Shown here in pieces: positions 1 to 7,913 of a stretch of DNA of 64,000 nucleotides. Position numbers and translations under genes: made by a program. A model generated the notes under the pieces. It was not told the DNA's origin. It ran no database searches and worked only from the letters and a program-made list of their open reading frames with translations. This DNA comes from Oscillospiraceae bacterium (GTDB taxonomy: Bacteria; Bacillota; Clostridia; Oscillospirales; Acutalibacteraceae): assembly GCA_031268095.1 (NCBI GenBank), contig JAIRXU010000060.1:39996-103995 (forward strand). Direction: 5' to 3'. Each line of letters begins with the position of its first letter. The first letter of the stretch is position 1.

Positions 1-665
1 ACAGAACCAGGTGCGGGATTTCCGCGATCCTGATCCAGTCGGCGGACGCGGAAACCCAGCGCCTGATCAGCAACGACCACGGCATTGTTCACGAGGACGC
101 GCGGGATGCTTTCGTCCGCGCCGTCGGCGAAACCTTAGCCGCCGCGCAGCTCCTGGGAACCCGGAATATTGTCGTCACCAGCGGCAACGAACGGACGGAA
201 ATGCCCGTTGTTCCCCGGGCGGTCCAGCACACCAATATCGTCGCTGCCCTGCGGGCGGCCCTGCCGGTGATCGAAGGCAGCGGCGTCACGCTGGTGCTCG
301 AGCCGCTGAATGCGCTGGTGAACCACCAGGGGTATTTCCTCACCACCGCCGCCGAGGGCGCCGGGATCATCCGGGAGGTGAATTCCCCGCAGGTAAAGAT
401 GCTGTTCGACGTCTATCACCAGCAAATCACCGAGGGGAACCTGATCCACAACATCCGCGCCTATCGCAACGAGATCGGGCATTTTCATGTCGGCGACGTC
501 CCCGGCCGCAACGAACCCGGCACCGGGGAGATCAACTACCGCAACGTTTTCCGGGCCATCGCTGCAACGGGCTACGATGGATTCGTCGTGTTCGAGTGCG
601 GACTGACAGAAGCGGTCGAAACCGTGACGGAGAAGATGTTCAGGCTGGCGGAAGGGCTGGCTTGA
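1..665 (+). CDS. Hydroxypyruvate isomerase-like TIM-barrel protein (5' truncated by window edge)
   Basis: The open frame runs in from the left edge and stops at 663-665, giving about 220 visible residues. The sequence matches the xylose isomerase-like TIM-barrel superfamily, closest to hydroxypyruvate isomerase. Putative metal and catalytic residues are the Glu in VLEPLN, the Asp in FDVYH, the His in HFHVGDVPGR and the Glu in VFECG near the C-terminus. Such enzymes isomerise small hydroxy-keto acids or sugars in the cytoplasm. The N-terminal ~40 residues and the promoter lie outside the window, so substrate and operon cannot be judged. The in-frame ATG at 201 is internal, because homologous sequence (DHGIVHEDAR) precedes it. 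Confidence 0.8.
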   Translation, partial: RTRCGISAILIQSADAETQRLISNDHGIVHEDARDAFVRAVGETLAAAQLLGTRNIVVTSGNERTEMPVVPRAVQHTNIVAALRAALPVIEGSGVTLVLEPLNALVNHQGYFLTTAAEGAGIIREVNSPQVKMLFDVYHQQITEGNLIHNIRAYRNEIGHFHVGDVPGRNEPGTGEINYRNVFRAIAATGYDGFVVFECGLTEAVETVTEKMFRLAEGLA

Positions 666-698
666 GGTGTGTTTCTTCGTTTCCGGTTTATTTAATGG

Positions 699-2165
699 TC
701 ACAACGCTATCGTTCCCGTCGCGATTCCTTCGCAAAAGGCGCGGTCGTGTTCAACAAAGACCATCGTCGGCCGGTATGTTCGGATCAGATCTTCCAGCTG
801 CATGCGGGAGAGAATGTCAACATAATTGAGCGGTTCATCCCAAATATACAGGTGCGCCTGCTGGCTGAGGCTCCTCGCCAGCAGGACTTTTTTCTTCTGG
901 CCGGCAGAGTAGTCGGCCATGTCCTTTTCGAACTGCGTCCGGGAGAAATCGAGTTTGCGCAAGATCGCCTTGAACAGGCTCTCATCGATCCCAAAACCCG
1001 CCGCGTAATCCCGCAGGGAACCGCGCAGGCCGCCCGTGTCCTGCGGAACATAGGAGATTGTCAGGCGCGGGGCGCGCAGCATGCTGCCGGTATAGGCGAT
1101 TTCTTCGCCGCAGAGCAGCCGCAGCAGGCTGGTCTTTCCGCTGCCGTTTTTGCCTCGGAGGGCGAGCCGGTCCCCTTCCCGCACCTCCAGCCGCACTGGT
1201 CCACATACCTGCTTGCCGCCGTAATAAAGCGACACGTCCTTCAGTTCCAGCAGCCGTCCGGCAGGGCACGGAAGAGGGTGTATCTTCAGTTCGTCGGCGG
1301 ATTCGATATTCTGGAGCAGCTGGGATTTTTCTTCTGCGGCCGCCTCCGCGCGGTGCTCTACGGCTTTGGATCGTTTCATCATCTTGGCGGCAAGGTGCCC
1401 TACCCTGCCCCGGTCGCCCGCATGACCGCCGATCTTCGTTGCCTCCAGCCGGTCGGACCAGTCCGATTTCTCCCGCGCCGTGGCTGTCAGCCGCTTGACG
1501 TCCCGCCGGAGTTTCTCGTTCTGCGCCAGCTCGTATTCGTCCCGGAGCCGTTTCTGCTCCCACCAAACAGAGAAATTTCCGGCAACGATCTCCATATCGG
1601 CCCGGTTGACCGACAGCGTGTGGTCGGTGCATTCGTCCAGCAGCGCCCGGTCGTGGGACACCAGCAGGAAGCCCCGCTTACTCCGCAGATATCGTCCCAC
1701 CGCCGCCCGGGCCGGCAAGTCGAGGTGGTTCGTCGGCTCGTCAATGAGCAGAAAATTATTCTCCCGCAGGAAGAGCGCCGCCAGCAGCGCCTTGCTCTTC
1801 TCTCCGCCGGAAAGGGTCCGGAACGGGCGGTAGAGCGCTTCGGCCTCCAGCTCAAGCAGCCCCGTTTCCCGCAGAAGCTCCCATTCCTCCGCCCGGGGAC
1901 AGATCTCCGCAAGGATCTCCAGGGTCAGCCGCTCTTCTTCCGGAACGGAAAAGGGAAAGTAAGAAAATGCCGTTCCAGCGGAAATGGTGCCACCCGCATC
2001 AAGTTCTCCGAGCAGCAGCCGCAGGAAAGTGGTTTTGCCCCGGCCGTTGCGCCCGGTGAACCCCAAGCGCCAGTTGGTATCGAATTGGAAGCTGACGCGT
2101 TCGAAGATATTGTCGTAACTGCCGTCATAGGCAAAGGTCAGGTTGGCGATGGTAATTTGTGACAT
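699..2165 (-). CDS. ABC-F ATPase, Lsa/CplR-type ribosomal protection protein
   Basis: A 488-residue soluble protein with two ABC domains and no membrane segments. Domain 1 has Walker A GRNGRGKT (38-45), signature LSGGEKSK (~118) and Walker B/EQ1 DEPTNHLD (~142). Domain 2 has Walker A GKNGSGKT, signature YSAGQKKK (~419) and the variant DEPLNYVD (~443). That variant and the N-terminal YDGSYDNIFE motif are typical of the Lsa/CplR branch, which displaces lincosamide, pleuromutilin and streptogramin A drugs from the 50S subunit. The family is clear; the drug spectrum is inferred. AAGGAGG lies 6 nt before the ATG. The gene is monocistronic, and its long leader with a terminator implies inducible expression by attenuation. 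Confidence 0.9.
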   Translation of the reverse strand: MSQITIANLTFAYDGSYDNIFERVSFQFDTNWRLGFTGRNGRGKTTFLRLLLGELDAGGTISAGTAFSYFPFSVPEEERLTLEILAEICPRAEEWELLRETGLLELEAEALYRPFRTLSGGEKSKALLAALFLRENNFLLIDEPTNHLDLPARAAVGRYLRSKRGFLLVSHDRALLDECTDHTLSVNRADMEIVAGNFSVWWEQKRLRDEYELAQNEKLRRDVKRLTATAREKSDWSDRLEATKIGGHAGDRGRVGHLAAKMMKRSKAVEHRAEAAAEEKSQLLQNIESADELKIHPLPCPAGRLLELKDVSLYYGGKQVCGPVRLEVREGDRLALRGKNGSGKTSLLRLLCGEEIAYTGSMLRAPRLTISYVPQDTGGLRGSLRDYAAGFGIDESLFKAILRKLDFSRTQFEKDMADYSAGQKKKVLLARSLSQQAHLYIWDEPLNYVDILSRMQLEDLIRTYRPTMVFVEHDRAFCEGIATGTIAL

Positions 2166-2211
2166 AGATCCTCCTTCTGTAACCAGATCAAAGATGACAG
2201 CGAGGGAAACG

Positions 2212-2244
2212 AAAAAATCCCTCCCCGGCGTTCGCCGGAAAGGG
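2212..2244 (-). terminator. Leader attenuator terminator of the ABC-F gene
   Basis: On the minus strand the leader holds a GC-rich hairpin (CCGGCG/CGCCGG at 2225-2238, extended by CCCT/AGGG at 2219-2222 and 2241-2244 around a 2-nt mismatch) followed by six Ts (2217-2212). It sits between the promoter and the start codon, about 50 nt before the ATG, so it should stop transcription before the gene unless the stem is prevented from forming. An upstream segment complementary to its 5' arm is listed separately. Confidence 0.8.
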
Positions 2245-2344
2245 AAGGCAATCTCGAAACAGCCGCAAAGCTACCGCCGGGTCAGGCCATGCCTCCCCCG
2301 CGTTCCCGCGCACTTTTCTGATCATCCCCCGCCGTCACCGACGG

Positions 2345-2356
2345 TTTCCGGCGAAC
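2345..2356 (-). promoter_or_regulatory. Candidate antiterminator arm in the ABC-F leader
   Basis: The minus-strand leader segment GTTCGCCGGAAA is a perfect 12-nt complement of TTTCCGGCGAAC at 2230-2241, which forms most of the terminator stem. Pairing of the two would replace the terminator with a longer-range helix. This is the expected layout of a ribosome-stalling or drug-responsive attenuator. The complementarity is directly visible; the switching role is inferred. Confidence 0.6.
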
Positions 2357-2482
2357 CCGGGCGGTATGGAGGCAAAACACCCCCAGCGCCCCGCCAGGCA
2401 TTGGCCCGGCAAGGTCCGACAACTGGAACCGATGATCAGAATCTCACGCTTCCGCCCCGCTTTCTCAAATGTTTACGCAAGT

Positions 2483-2511
2483 AGTATAGCACAGGGACGG
2501 AAAAAGCGCAA
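2483..2511 (-). promoter_or_regulatory. Promoter of the ABC-F gene
   Basis: Minus strand: -35 TTGCGC (2511-2506), 17-nt spacer, -10 TATACT (2488-2483). Transcription would start near 2476, leaving a leader of about 310 nt before the ATG at 2165. A three-codon ORF (GTG-AGA-TTC-TGA) preceded by GCGGAAGC lies just after the start site and could be a minimal leader peptide. Confidence 0.75.
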
Positions 2512-2563
2512 GGGGGTTCCGGAATTTTCTAAAAAAATTTTTTTGTTTTTTCGTCTTTCCATC

Positions 2564-2592
2564 TAGAAATTTGCATCTACATGGTGTATAAT
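2564..2592 (+). promoter_or_regulatory. Promoter of the zinc-ribbon/GPH/glycosidase operon
   Basis: A perfect -10 TATAAT (2587-2592) with a weak -35 TAGAAA (2564-2569) at 17-nt spacing. It follows an AT-rich stretch at 2530-2552. The -10 overlaps the ATG at 2591, which rules that codon out as the start of the following gene. Confidence 0.6.
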
Positions 2593-2632
2593 GAGTTCGA
2601 ACTTAACAAAAGTCAAAGGAGGATGTGTGCGG

Positions 2633-3580
2633 ATGAGCCTTTGCCCTCACTGCGAGAAGAAGCTTCGGATCATTGACTGGCGTCAGAACTGTCCCCACTG
2701 CGGGGTGAACCTGATGTTTTTCGGATTCGAAGAACGCTTCTTCGAGGATGCCAAACGGGCGGAACTCAGCGTGGCCGCGGCCAGAGTCCGGTGGAAAAAA
2801 GTAAAAACGGGGTGGGCCGGCAGCCTTTGGGCGAAGCTGCGGCTAATCGTCATGGCGGCACCGCTGCTGACGCTGCTGCTCCCTTCCGCGACGCTGCTGG
2901 TGAAACTGCCGTTTTATGAGAAACCCTGGGACGCCAGCGCTCTGGGCCTTTATGGTATGTTCTCAGACGGTACGCTGCAATTCCTGCGTGACGTACGCAA
3001 GATCCCCGTTTTTGGACCGGTTTATACCGATTTCGGCCTGGTGATTCTGGCGGTGGCGGCGCTGGCGGTGATTTCGCTGGCCATTTTTCTCTGCTCGGTC
3101 TTTTCGTTCCCCTCCCCCAAAAAGATGGCTGTCGCTGTGACAGTTCTGTGCGGGCTTGGGGTGGCGGGAGCCGTTGCGGACCTCATTCTTGCCAACCGCA
3201 TGAACAAGGCTGCCGCAGGGCTTGGCTCCGACTTTCTGGCGGGTTCCTTCGGGCCCGGGACCGTCGCGGCGCTTGCGGCCTTTTTGGCTGTGGCGTTCAT
3301 TAATGTGATGCTCGCGCGCAATGGCGTGGTCTACCACTTCGCGGAAGGCGACGTAGAACGCGCCGCCATCTTCACGCGGCTCAAGGCCGGGGAAGTCTCG
3401 CTCGGCGACCTGCCTTATCCGGTGGTCGAAACGGCCGAAACCCGGGCGCTGGAAGAGAAAATCCAGGCGGAAATCCGCATTGCCGACGGGGAATCTCTGG
3501 CGGAAGCGGAATTGACGAAAACGGAGCTCAACGAAATTTCCAACGCGGACGGGATCATCGGAGGTGAAAACGATGGCTGA
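2633..3580 (+). CDS. Zinc-ribbon membrane protein of unknown function
   Basis: About 315 residues. Two CPHC knuckles (Cys4/7 and Cys20/23) form an N-terminal zinc ribbon, followed by roughly four hydrophobic segments (around 62-82, 120-145, 155-180 and 200-225) and a charged C-terminal tail. I recognise no named family. Start: AAAGGAGG at 2615-2622 lies 10 nt before ATG 2633; the in-frame ATG at 2591 overlaps the promoter -10, and GTG 2627 is a weaker option. It is the first gene of an operon and overlaps the next start by 8 nt, which suggests both membrane proteins act with the downstream transporter/glycosidase pair or are assembled together. Confidence 0.75.
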   Translation: MSLCPHCEKKLRIIDWRQNCPHCGVNLMFFGFEERFFEDAKRAELSVAAARVRWKKVKTGWAGSLWAKLRLIVMAAPLLTLLLPSATLLVKLPFYEKPWDASALGLYGMFSDGTLQFLRDVRKIPVFGPVYTDFGLVILAVAALAVISLAIFLCSVFSFPSPKKMAVAVTVLCGLGVAGAVADLILANRMNKAAAGLGSDFLAGSFGPGTVAALAAFLAVAFINVMLARNGVVYHFAEGDVERAAIFTRLKAGEVSLGDLPYPVVETAETRALEEKIQAEIRIADGESLAEAELTKTELNEISNADGIIGGENDG

Positions 3581-5051
3581 GAATTTGGAACATAAGGCGA
3601 CCGCGGCGGAGCGGCTGCTCGAAGACAGCGAAAAGAGCGACAAAAAGCGCCTCTGGTTCATGCGCAGCGTCGTCATTTTCCTGATCATGATTTTCATCGG
3701 CGGAATTGTTTTGGGCGCGGTCAGTATCCTGAATGACGAAGGCCAACAGGATCCGGATATCCCGGCGGACGCCGGCGCCCCGCCAGCTACAGCGGAAGAG
3801 ATCATTGCCTATGTCCAGGCGGCAGCCGCCATTGCCAAACAGGCCAAACCGCGCCTGACGGTGGATACAGTGTTTTATTTTGACAACGACGACGGCCGGT
3901 CGTATCTTGACACGCTGAAATTCGATGGCGGACAGTCAGACTTGCTGACCAAAACCGCCAAGTTCCTTGCCCAGTCTATAGAAGATCAGCTGCATACATC
4001 CGCGCCGATGCAGGAAATTGATTTCGGCAAAGATTACGGCAGCGTACTCTGGGCCATGAACGTCACGCCGGAAGCGTTGGCGGAAACCAAGGTGGAGTAC
4101 GTATTCTACCGCTGCCGGATCTGTCACCGGGAGGACAGCGAAGCGCCGGACGTTTGCCCGGAGTGCCAGTCAGAGGACGCCTACCGTCCCGCGTACCGGG
4201 ACAATTACACCATCACACTGACCTTCGCCGACCCGGAAACCGGAACGGCCGCGGCGGTCACCAAGAATTTCCATCCCCGCGACGCGGCGCAGATTCACGC
4301 GCTGCTGAACGGCGCGCTGGATAAATTCGTCACGATCCAGTCCGTTGCCACCCGGCACCATAACGCCGCGATCACGGCGGAAATCAACCGGGAGACGCAG
4401 CAAATCCGCTCCCTGTGTTTCGCCAAAGACGTTGACGTCTCGCTGCACCTGCTGCCCCAAGGCGACGTCTCTTTCGTCGGGGACACGCGGGCCAGCCTGA
4501 CCCTGCGGGAATCGACTAATTTCCGCTTTGACTGGCCGGAGGTCCGGCTGGATAAGACGGAACTGACCATGAAGACGCACGAGACCGCTGCGCTCCAGGC
4601 CCAGGCCATCGCGCCGGAGGGCACGAAGATCACCTGGTCCTGTCCTCAGGAAGGTATTGTCACCGTAGACGCGGACGGCTACGTCAAGAGCGGGAATCAG
4701 TACGGCGAGGCCGACGTCGTCGCCTCTTTCGAGCTGGACGGCCAGACCTACAGCCGCAGTTGCCATGTTTGGGTCAAGAACGCCGCCGAAGATGTGACGC
4801 TGAATCACCGCAAGCTTTCGCTGGCTCCCGGCGGATCCGCGCAGCTCGCTGCCACCGTGAAACCCGCAAAGGCCACGATCAAAACCGTGACCTGGTACAC
4901 GGAGGATCCGGCCGTCGTCACCGTAGATGAAACCGGGCTTGTCACCGCCGTCGGCCCCGGCACAGCAAAGGTCTACGCCCTGTCCGACGACGGTCACTAC
5001 CGTTCGTCCTGCGCCGTCAGCGTAAAAGGAGGGAATTCCAATGGCCAGTAA
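3573..5051 (+). CDS. Membrane-anchored protein with zinc knuckles and two BIG2 domains
   Basis: 492 residues: a short cytoplasmic N-terminus, one membrane segment (~28-50), a middle region with a CRIC...CPEC zinc-binding pair (~185-205), and two C-terminal bacterial Ig-like (BIG2) domains (roughly 330-405 and 408-490) with the usual VTVDxxGxV signatures. BIG2 domains normally bind cell-surface glycans or proteins, so the C-terminus is probably outside. Start: GGAGGTG (3560-3566) precedes ATG 3573; an upstream GTG overlaps the ribosome site. The stop overlaps the start of the transporter gene by 11 nt, indicating translational coupling. No enzymatic motif is visible. The zinc knuckles echo those of the preceding gene. 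Confidence 0.8.
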   Translation: MAENLEHKATAAERLLEDSEKSDKKRLWFMRSVVIFLIMIFIGGIVLGAVSILNDEGQQDPDIPADAGAPPATAEEIIAYVQAAAAIAKQAKPRLTVDTVFYFDNDDGRSYLDTLKFDGGQSDLLTKTAKFLAQSIEDQLHTSAPMQEIDFGKDYGSVLWAMNVTPEALAETKVEYVFYRCRICHREDSEAPDVCPECQSEDAYRPAYRDNYTITLTFADPETGTAAAVTKNFHPRDAAQIHALLNGALDKFVTIQSVATRHHNAAITAEINRETQQIRSLCFAKDVDVSLHLLPQGDVSFVGDTRASLTLRESTNFRFDWPEVRLDKTELTMKTHETAALQAQAIAPEGTKITWSCPQEGIVTVDADGYVKSGNQYGEADVVASFELDGQTYSRSCHVWVKNAAEDVTLNHRKLSLAPGGSAQLAATVKPAKATIKTVTWYTEDPAVVTVDETGLVTAVGPGTAKVYALSDDGHYRSSCAVSVKGGNSNGQ

Positions 5052-6654
5052 CCGCTCCCTGAAGGACCGGATCTTCGGCGCGGAAGAGAACTCCGCCGCC
5101 AGCATGGACCCCGAAAAACTCCGCAAGTTCCAGCATTTGGCCGCGCGGATGTACCATACCCCGGTTCTTTCCGCGAAGGAAATCGCGGCCCCAGCGATCG
5201 CCAAGCTCGGGCGGCAGATGAGCGAGATGATCTACAACACCTATCGGATGATTTTCTTCGTCAGCATTTTAAGGCTGGATATGTTTTACGTCACGCTGAT
5301 CCATACCGTCATCGGCGTCTATGACGTGCTCAATAACCCCCTGATGGGCATTGCCTACGACAAAACCCGCACCCGCTGGGGCAAAGCCCGGCCCTACGCC
5401 GCGCTCGCACCCCTGATGTACTTCGCCTGCATCGCGGTCCTCTTCTGCGGACAGCTGTTTTTTCCCAACGACATTACCGACGATCCGGGCAAAATCCTCT
5501 TTGTTTTTGTGATGCTCTTCCTCCAGGAAACGTTTTCGACCATCTATATCATCCCGACCGACAACCTCACCTCCCTCCAAACGCCGAACCCCAAGGACCG
5601 CATGTCCGTCGGCCTCTGGCAGACCTACGCCTATAAATGGGGCGGAGATTTCCTGGCGGGTATCATTATGGCGCTGCTGGACTTCTCCCGGTCCGGCTGG
5701 ATCCCCGTCAGCTCCGGCGTGATCTTCGCGAGCCTCGGGATCATTACCGCTATGATCGGCTCCGGCGGCAGCATCCTGATGGCCATCAATTGCCGGGAGC
5801 GCATCCTCCTCCAGCCCACCCCCGCCCCGATCACCAAGACGGTGTTCTATCTGCTGAAGAACAAATACGCCATGCGGAATTTTGTCACAAACTTCATGGG
5901 TTCCTGGTGGAGCAAAGGCGGATACAGCTGGGATGTGGTGTTCCAGCTCGAGGTACTCGGCGGCGTCCTGCGCGGCGCACCTTTCTATATGCCCCGGCAG
6001 ATCATGCAGTTCGTCAGCCTTTCGCTGGTCGAGCGCTTCAAGAGGCTCTTCGGCGGGAGCTACCGCAAAACCGTCATCTTCATGCGGGCCTGGGACTTCC
6101 TCTTCACCAACATTTCCGCCTTCCTCGGCTCGCGGCCGAAGATTATCGGCACCTGGTGGAAGGCGGGGCTGGTGTTCGCGGCTTTCGACGCTTTGTGCGT
6201 TTCCAACGACGCGCCGTCAACCGTGCTGGAAGCGGAGATCGGCCGCGAAATCGGCGACTACACGGAATACGTCACCGGCGAACGGCCGGACGGCACCATC
6301 GGCCTGCTGACAGGTCTGGTCGGCAAGGTCACCGCGCCGCTGCAAGCCATGATGACCATGGCGGTCTTCCGCTGGTCGGGCTACACGCCGGCCCTGACGA
6401 ATGTGAAATGGTCTCAGCAGAACGTCCGCAACAACACGCAGATGTATTCCCGCGTCTTCATGCTCTATAATTTAGCCGATATTGTGCCCAATGTCCTCAA
6501 TGCCATTCCGCTGCTCTTCTATGACCTGGAGGGCAAAAAGAAAGCGGAGATGTATCTTGCCCTCAATGAACGGCGCGCCGAAATGGCCAAGTCACACGTG
6601 ATGAGCGACGAAATGGCGGCAATGGTGGAAGCGCTGGCAAGCGAGAACGGGTAA
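5041..6654 (+). CDS. GPH-family (MFS_2) glycoside/cation symporter, copy 1
   Basis: 537 residues with about 12 hydrophobic segments. The GPH/MFS_2 signature is visible as DVLNNPLMG followed by KTRTRWGKARPY, as in melibiose/lactose-type symporters that import a glycoside with Na+ or H+. It carries an unusual ~70-residue hydrophilic N-terminal extension ending in RMYHTPVL, and a cytoplasmic C-tail (ALNERRAEMAK). Both are shared with the paralogue at 51571-53217. The start overlaps the previous stop by 11 nt. Thirty nt downstream lies a clan-A glycosidase-like gene, the same partner as in the second copy, which points to import and intracellular hydrolysis of one glycoside. The substrate is unknown. 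Confidence 0.85.
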   Translation: MASNRSLKDRIFGAEENSAASMDPEKLRKFQHLAARMYHTPVLSAKEIAAPAIAKLGRQMSEMIYNTYRMIFFVSILRLDMFYVTLIHTVIGVYDVLNNPLMGIAYDKTRTRWGKARPYAALAPLMYFACIAVLFCGQLFFPNDITDDPGKILFVFVMLFLQETFSTIYIIPTDNLTSLQTPNPKDRMSVGLWQTYAYKWGGDFLAGIIMALLDFSRSGWIPVSSGVIFASLGIITAMIGSGGSILMAINCRERILLQPTPAPITKTVFYLLKNKYAMRNFVTNFMGSWWSKGGYSWDVVFQLEVLGGVLRGAPFYMPRQIMQFVSLSLVERFKRLFGGSYRKTVIFMRAWDFLFTNISAFLGSRPKIIGTWWKAGLVFAAFDALCVSNDAPSTVLEAEIGREIGDYTEYVTGERPDGTIGLLTGLVGKVTAPLQAMMTMAVFRWSGYTPALTNVKWSQQNVRNNTQMYSRVFMLYNLADIVPNVLNAIPLLFYDLEGKKKAEMYLALNERRAEMAKSHVMSDEMAAMVEALASENG

Positions 6655-6683
6655 TCAAACACAAACGAGAGGATGAACAGAAC

Positions 6684-7913
6684 ATGGAAGCTTTCATCAA
6701 GGACCAGATCAAGGCAACACTCCGCTATGTCCCGTACCACATCGCCGCCTCCTACTGCAAGAAGCTCACCAGCCCGGAAGTGGACGCCAGCCGCCGCAAG
6801 GCCGGCGGGTTCATAAAGGGCATCTGTCACCCGACGGACGACTGCGCGCAGATCCGCGGCGCGGGGATCGAATGGAACCGGCCGGATATCCCCTTCCCCT
6901 TCGACAAAGAAGGCAAGGTCAAGCAAAATTATCTGGACTGGAAGGCCCGGATGCAGCGCTACCGGGACGGCGGGATCCGCCTCTTTGCCGTGACCCCCTA
7001 TCCCCGCGAGTTCATCGAGGCGGGAATTGATCCCCGGCTGCCGGAGAATGAAGCCCGCATCCGGGAAGTGGCCATGTTCCTGCTGGATGACCTAAAGGAA
7101 ATCGTCGGCGGGATTCAGGTCACCAACGAAATGGGGGTGCCGCGCTTCACCCTGCCGCTGACCACCGCCGAGGCCGCGCGTTTCATCGGCATCCAGCTGG
7201 CCGCCATGTATCCTCACCGGGGCAACATCATCATCGGCTATAATTCCGCCGGGCCGCAGACGGACCTGCACCTGAAAATGCGGGCATGGCACAAATACTG
7301 CGATTACGTTGGAATGGATATTTATATTGGCTGTTTTGCCCCGATCGGCAACTGGCTGGTGATATTCGACCTCATGCTGCGTTACCTCTGGAGCCTGACG
7401 GGCAAACCGATCATCCTGTGCGAATTCGGATACATCAGCGGCGGCGCGCCGAAGACCCCGGAGGAGAAGAGCGCCGTGCTGCAGCGCTACGGCGTCAAGA
7501 CGGAGGCGGAGGCCCGGGAGAAGATCGACCAGGTGATGGACGCGATCCATGAAAAGAATCCCAAAATGTGGAATTATATCACCCACAACGCCTCCGGCGG
7601 CTACGCGGATTTCCTCTTCCAGCTGGACTTCTGCAATCACTTCTACAGCGAACTGCCCAAGCGCACCGTGATCAAGAAATATCCGCACACAGCCCAAGGT
7701 CAGGCGGACTTCTACCGCGACATTTTCCCGCGTCTGCAAAACCTCCCCTTCCTGCTCGGCGCGTTCGTCTACTGTTACGCCGACAGTGACAAATGTTACG
7801 TCTGCGACCAGGACGATTGCCCGACGGAGACGCGCTGGGGACTGGTGACCATGGACCACAAAGAGAAGCCCTCGTATTACGCGGTCCGCGACGCGCTGGA
7901 GAAAATTCAATGA
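6684..7913 (+). CDS. Clan GH-A glycoside hydrolase-like protein, copy 1
   Basis: 409 residues, no signal peptide, so cytoplasmic. It looks like a (beta/alpha)8 glycosidase of clan GH-A: Glu149 in QVTNEMG fits the acid/base at the end of strand 4 and Glu247 in ILCEFGY fits the nucleophile at the end of strand 7. A C-terminal segment CYVCDQDDCP-ETRWGLV is cysteine-rich and conserved in the paralogue at 50336-51547, where both glutamates fall at the same residue numbers. I cannot assign a CAZy family. RBS GAGAGGA precedes the ATG. Its 3' end overlaps the metallophosphoesterase start by 4 nt. Role inferred from context: hydrolysis of a glycoside brought in by the preceding GPH symporter. Confidence 0.75.
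   Translation: MEAFIKDQIKATLRYVPYHIAASYCKKLTSPEVDASRRKAGGFIKGICHPTDDCAQIRGAGIEWNRPDIPFPFDKEGKVKQNYLDWKARMQRYRDGGIRLFAVTPYPREFIEAGIDPRLPENEARIREVAMFLLDDLKEIVGGIQVTNEMGVPRFTLPLTTAEAARFIGIQLAAMYPHRGNIIIGYNSAGPQTDLHLKMRAWHKYCDYVGMDIYIGCFAPIGNWLVIFDLMLRYLWSLTGKPIILCEFGYISGGAPKTPEEKSAVLQRYGVKTEAEAREKIDQVMDAIHEKNPKMWNYITHNASGGYADFLFQLDFCNHFYSELPKRTVIKKYPHTAQGQADFYRDIFPRLQNLPFLLGAFVYCYADSDKCYVCDQDDCPTETRWGLVTMDHKEKPSYYAVRDALEKIQ

Noticed and set aside
747..2162. 471-residue open frame on the plus strand
   Set aside because: Antisense shadow of the ABC-F gene; Pro/Arg/Gln-rich composition and no motifs.
2243..2400. 40-codon ORF in the ABC-F leader starting near 2403
   Set aside because: No ribosome site and Gly/Arg-rich composition; the shorter GTG-AGA-TTC ORF is the better leader-peptide candidate.
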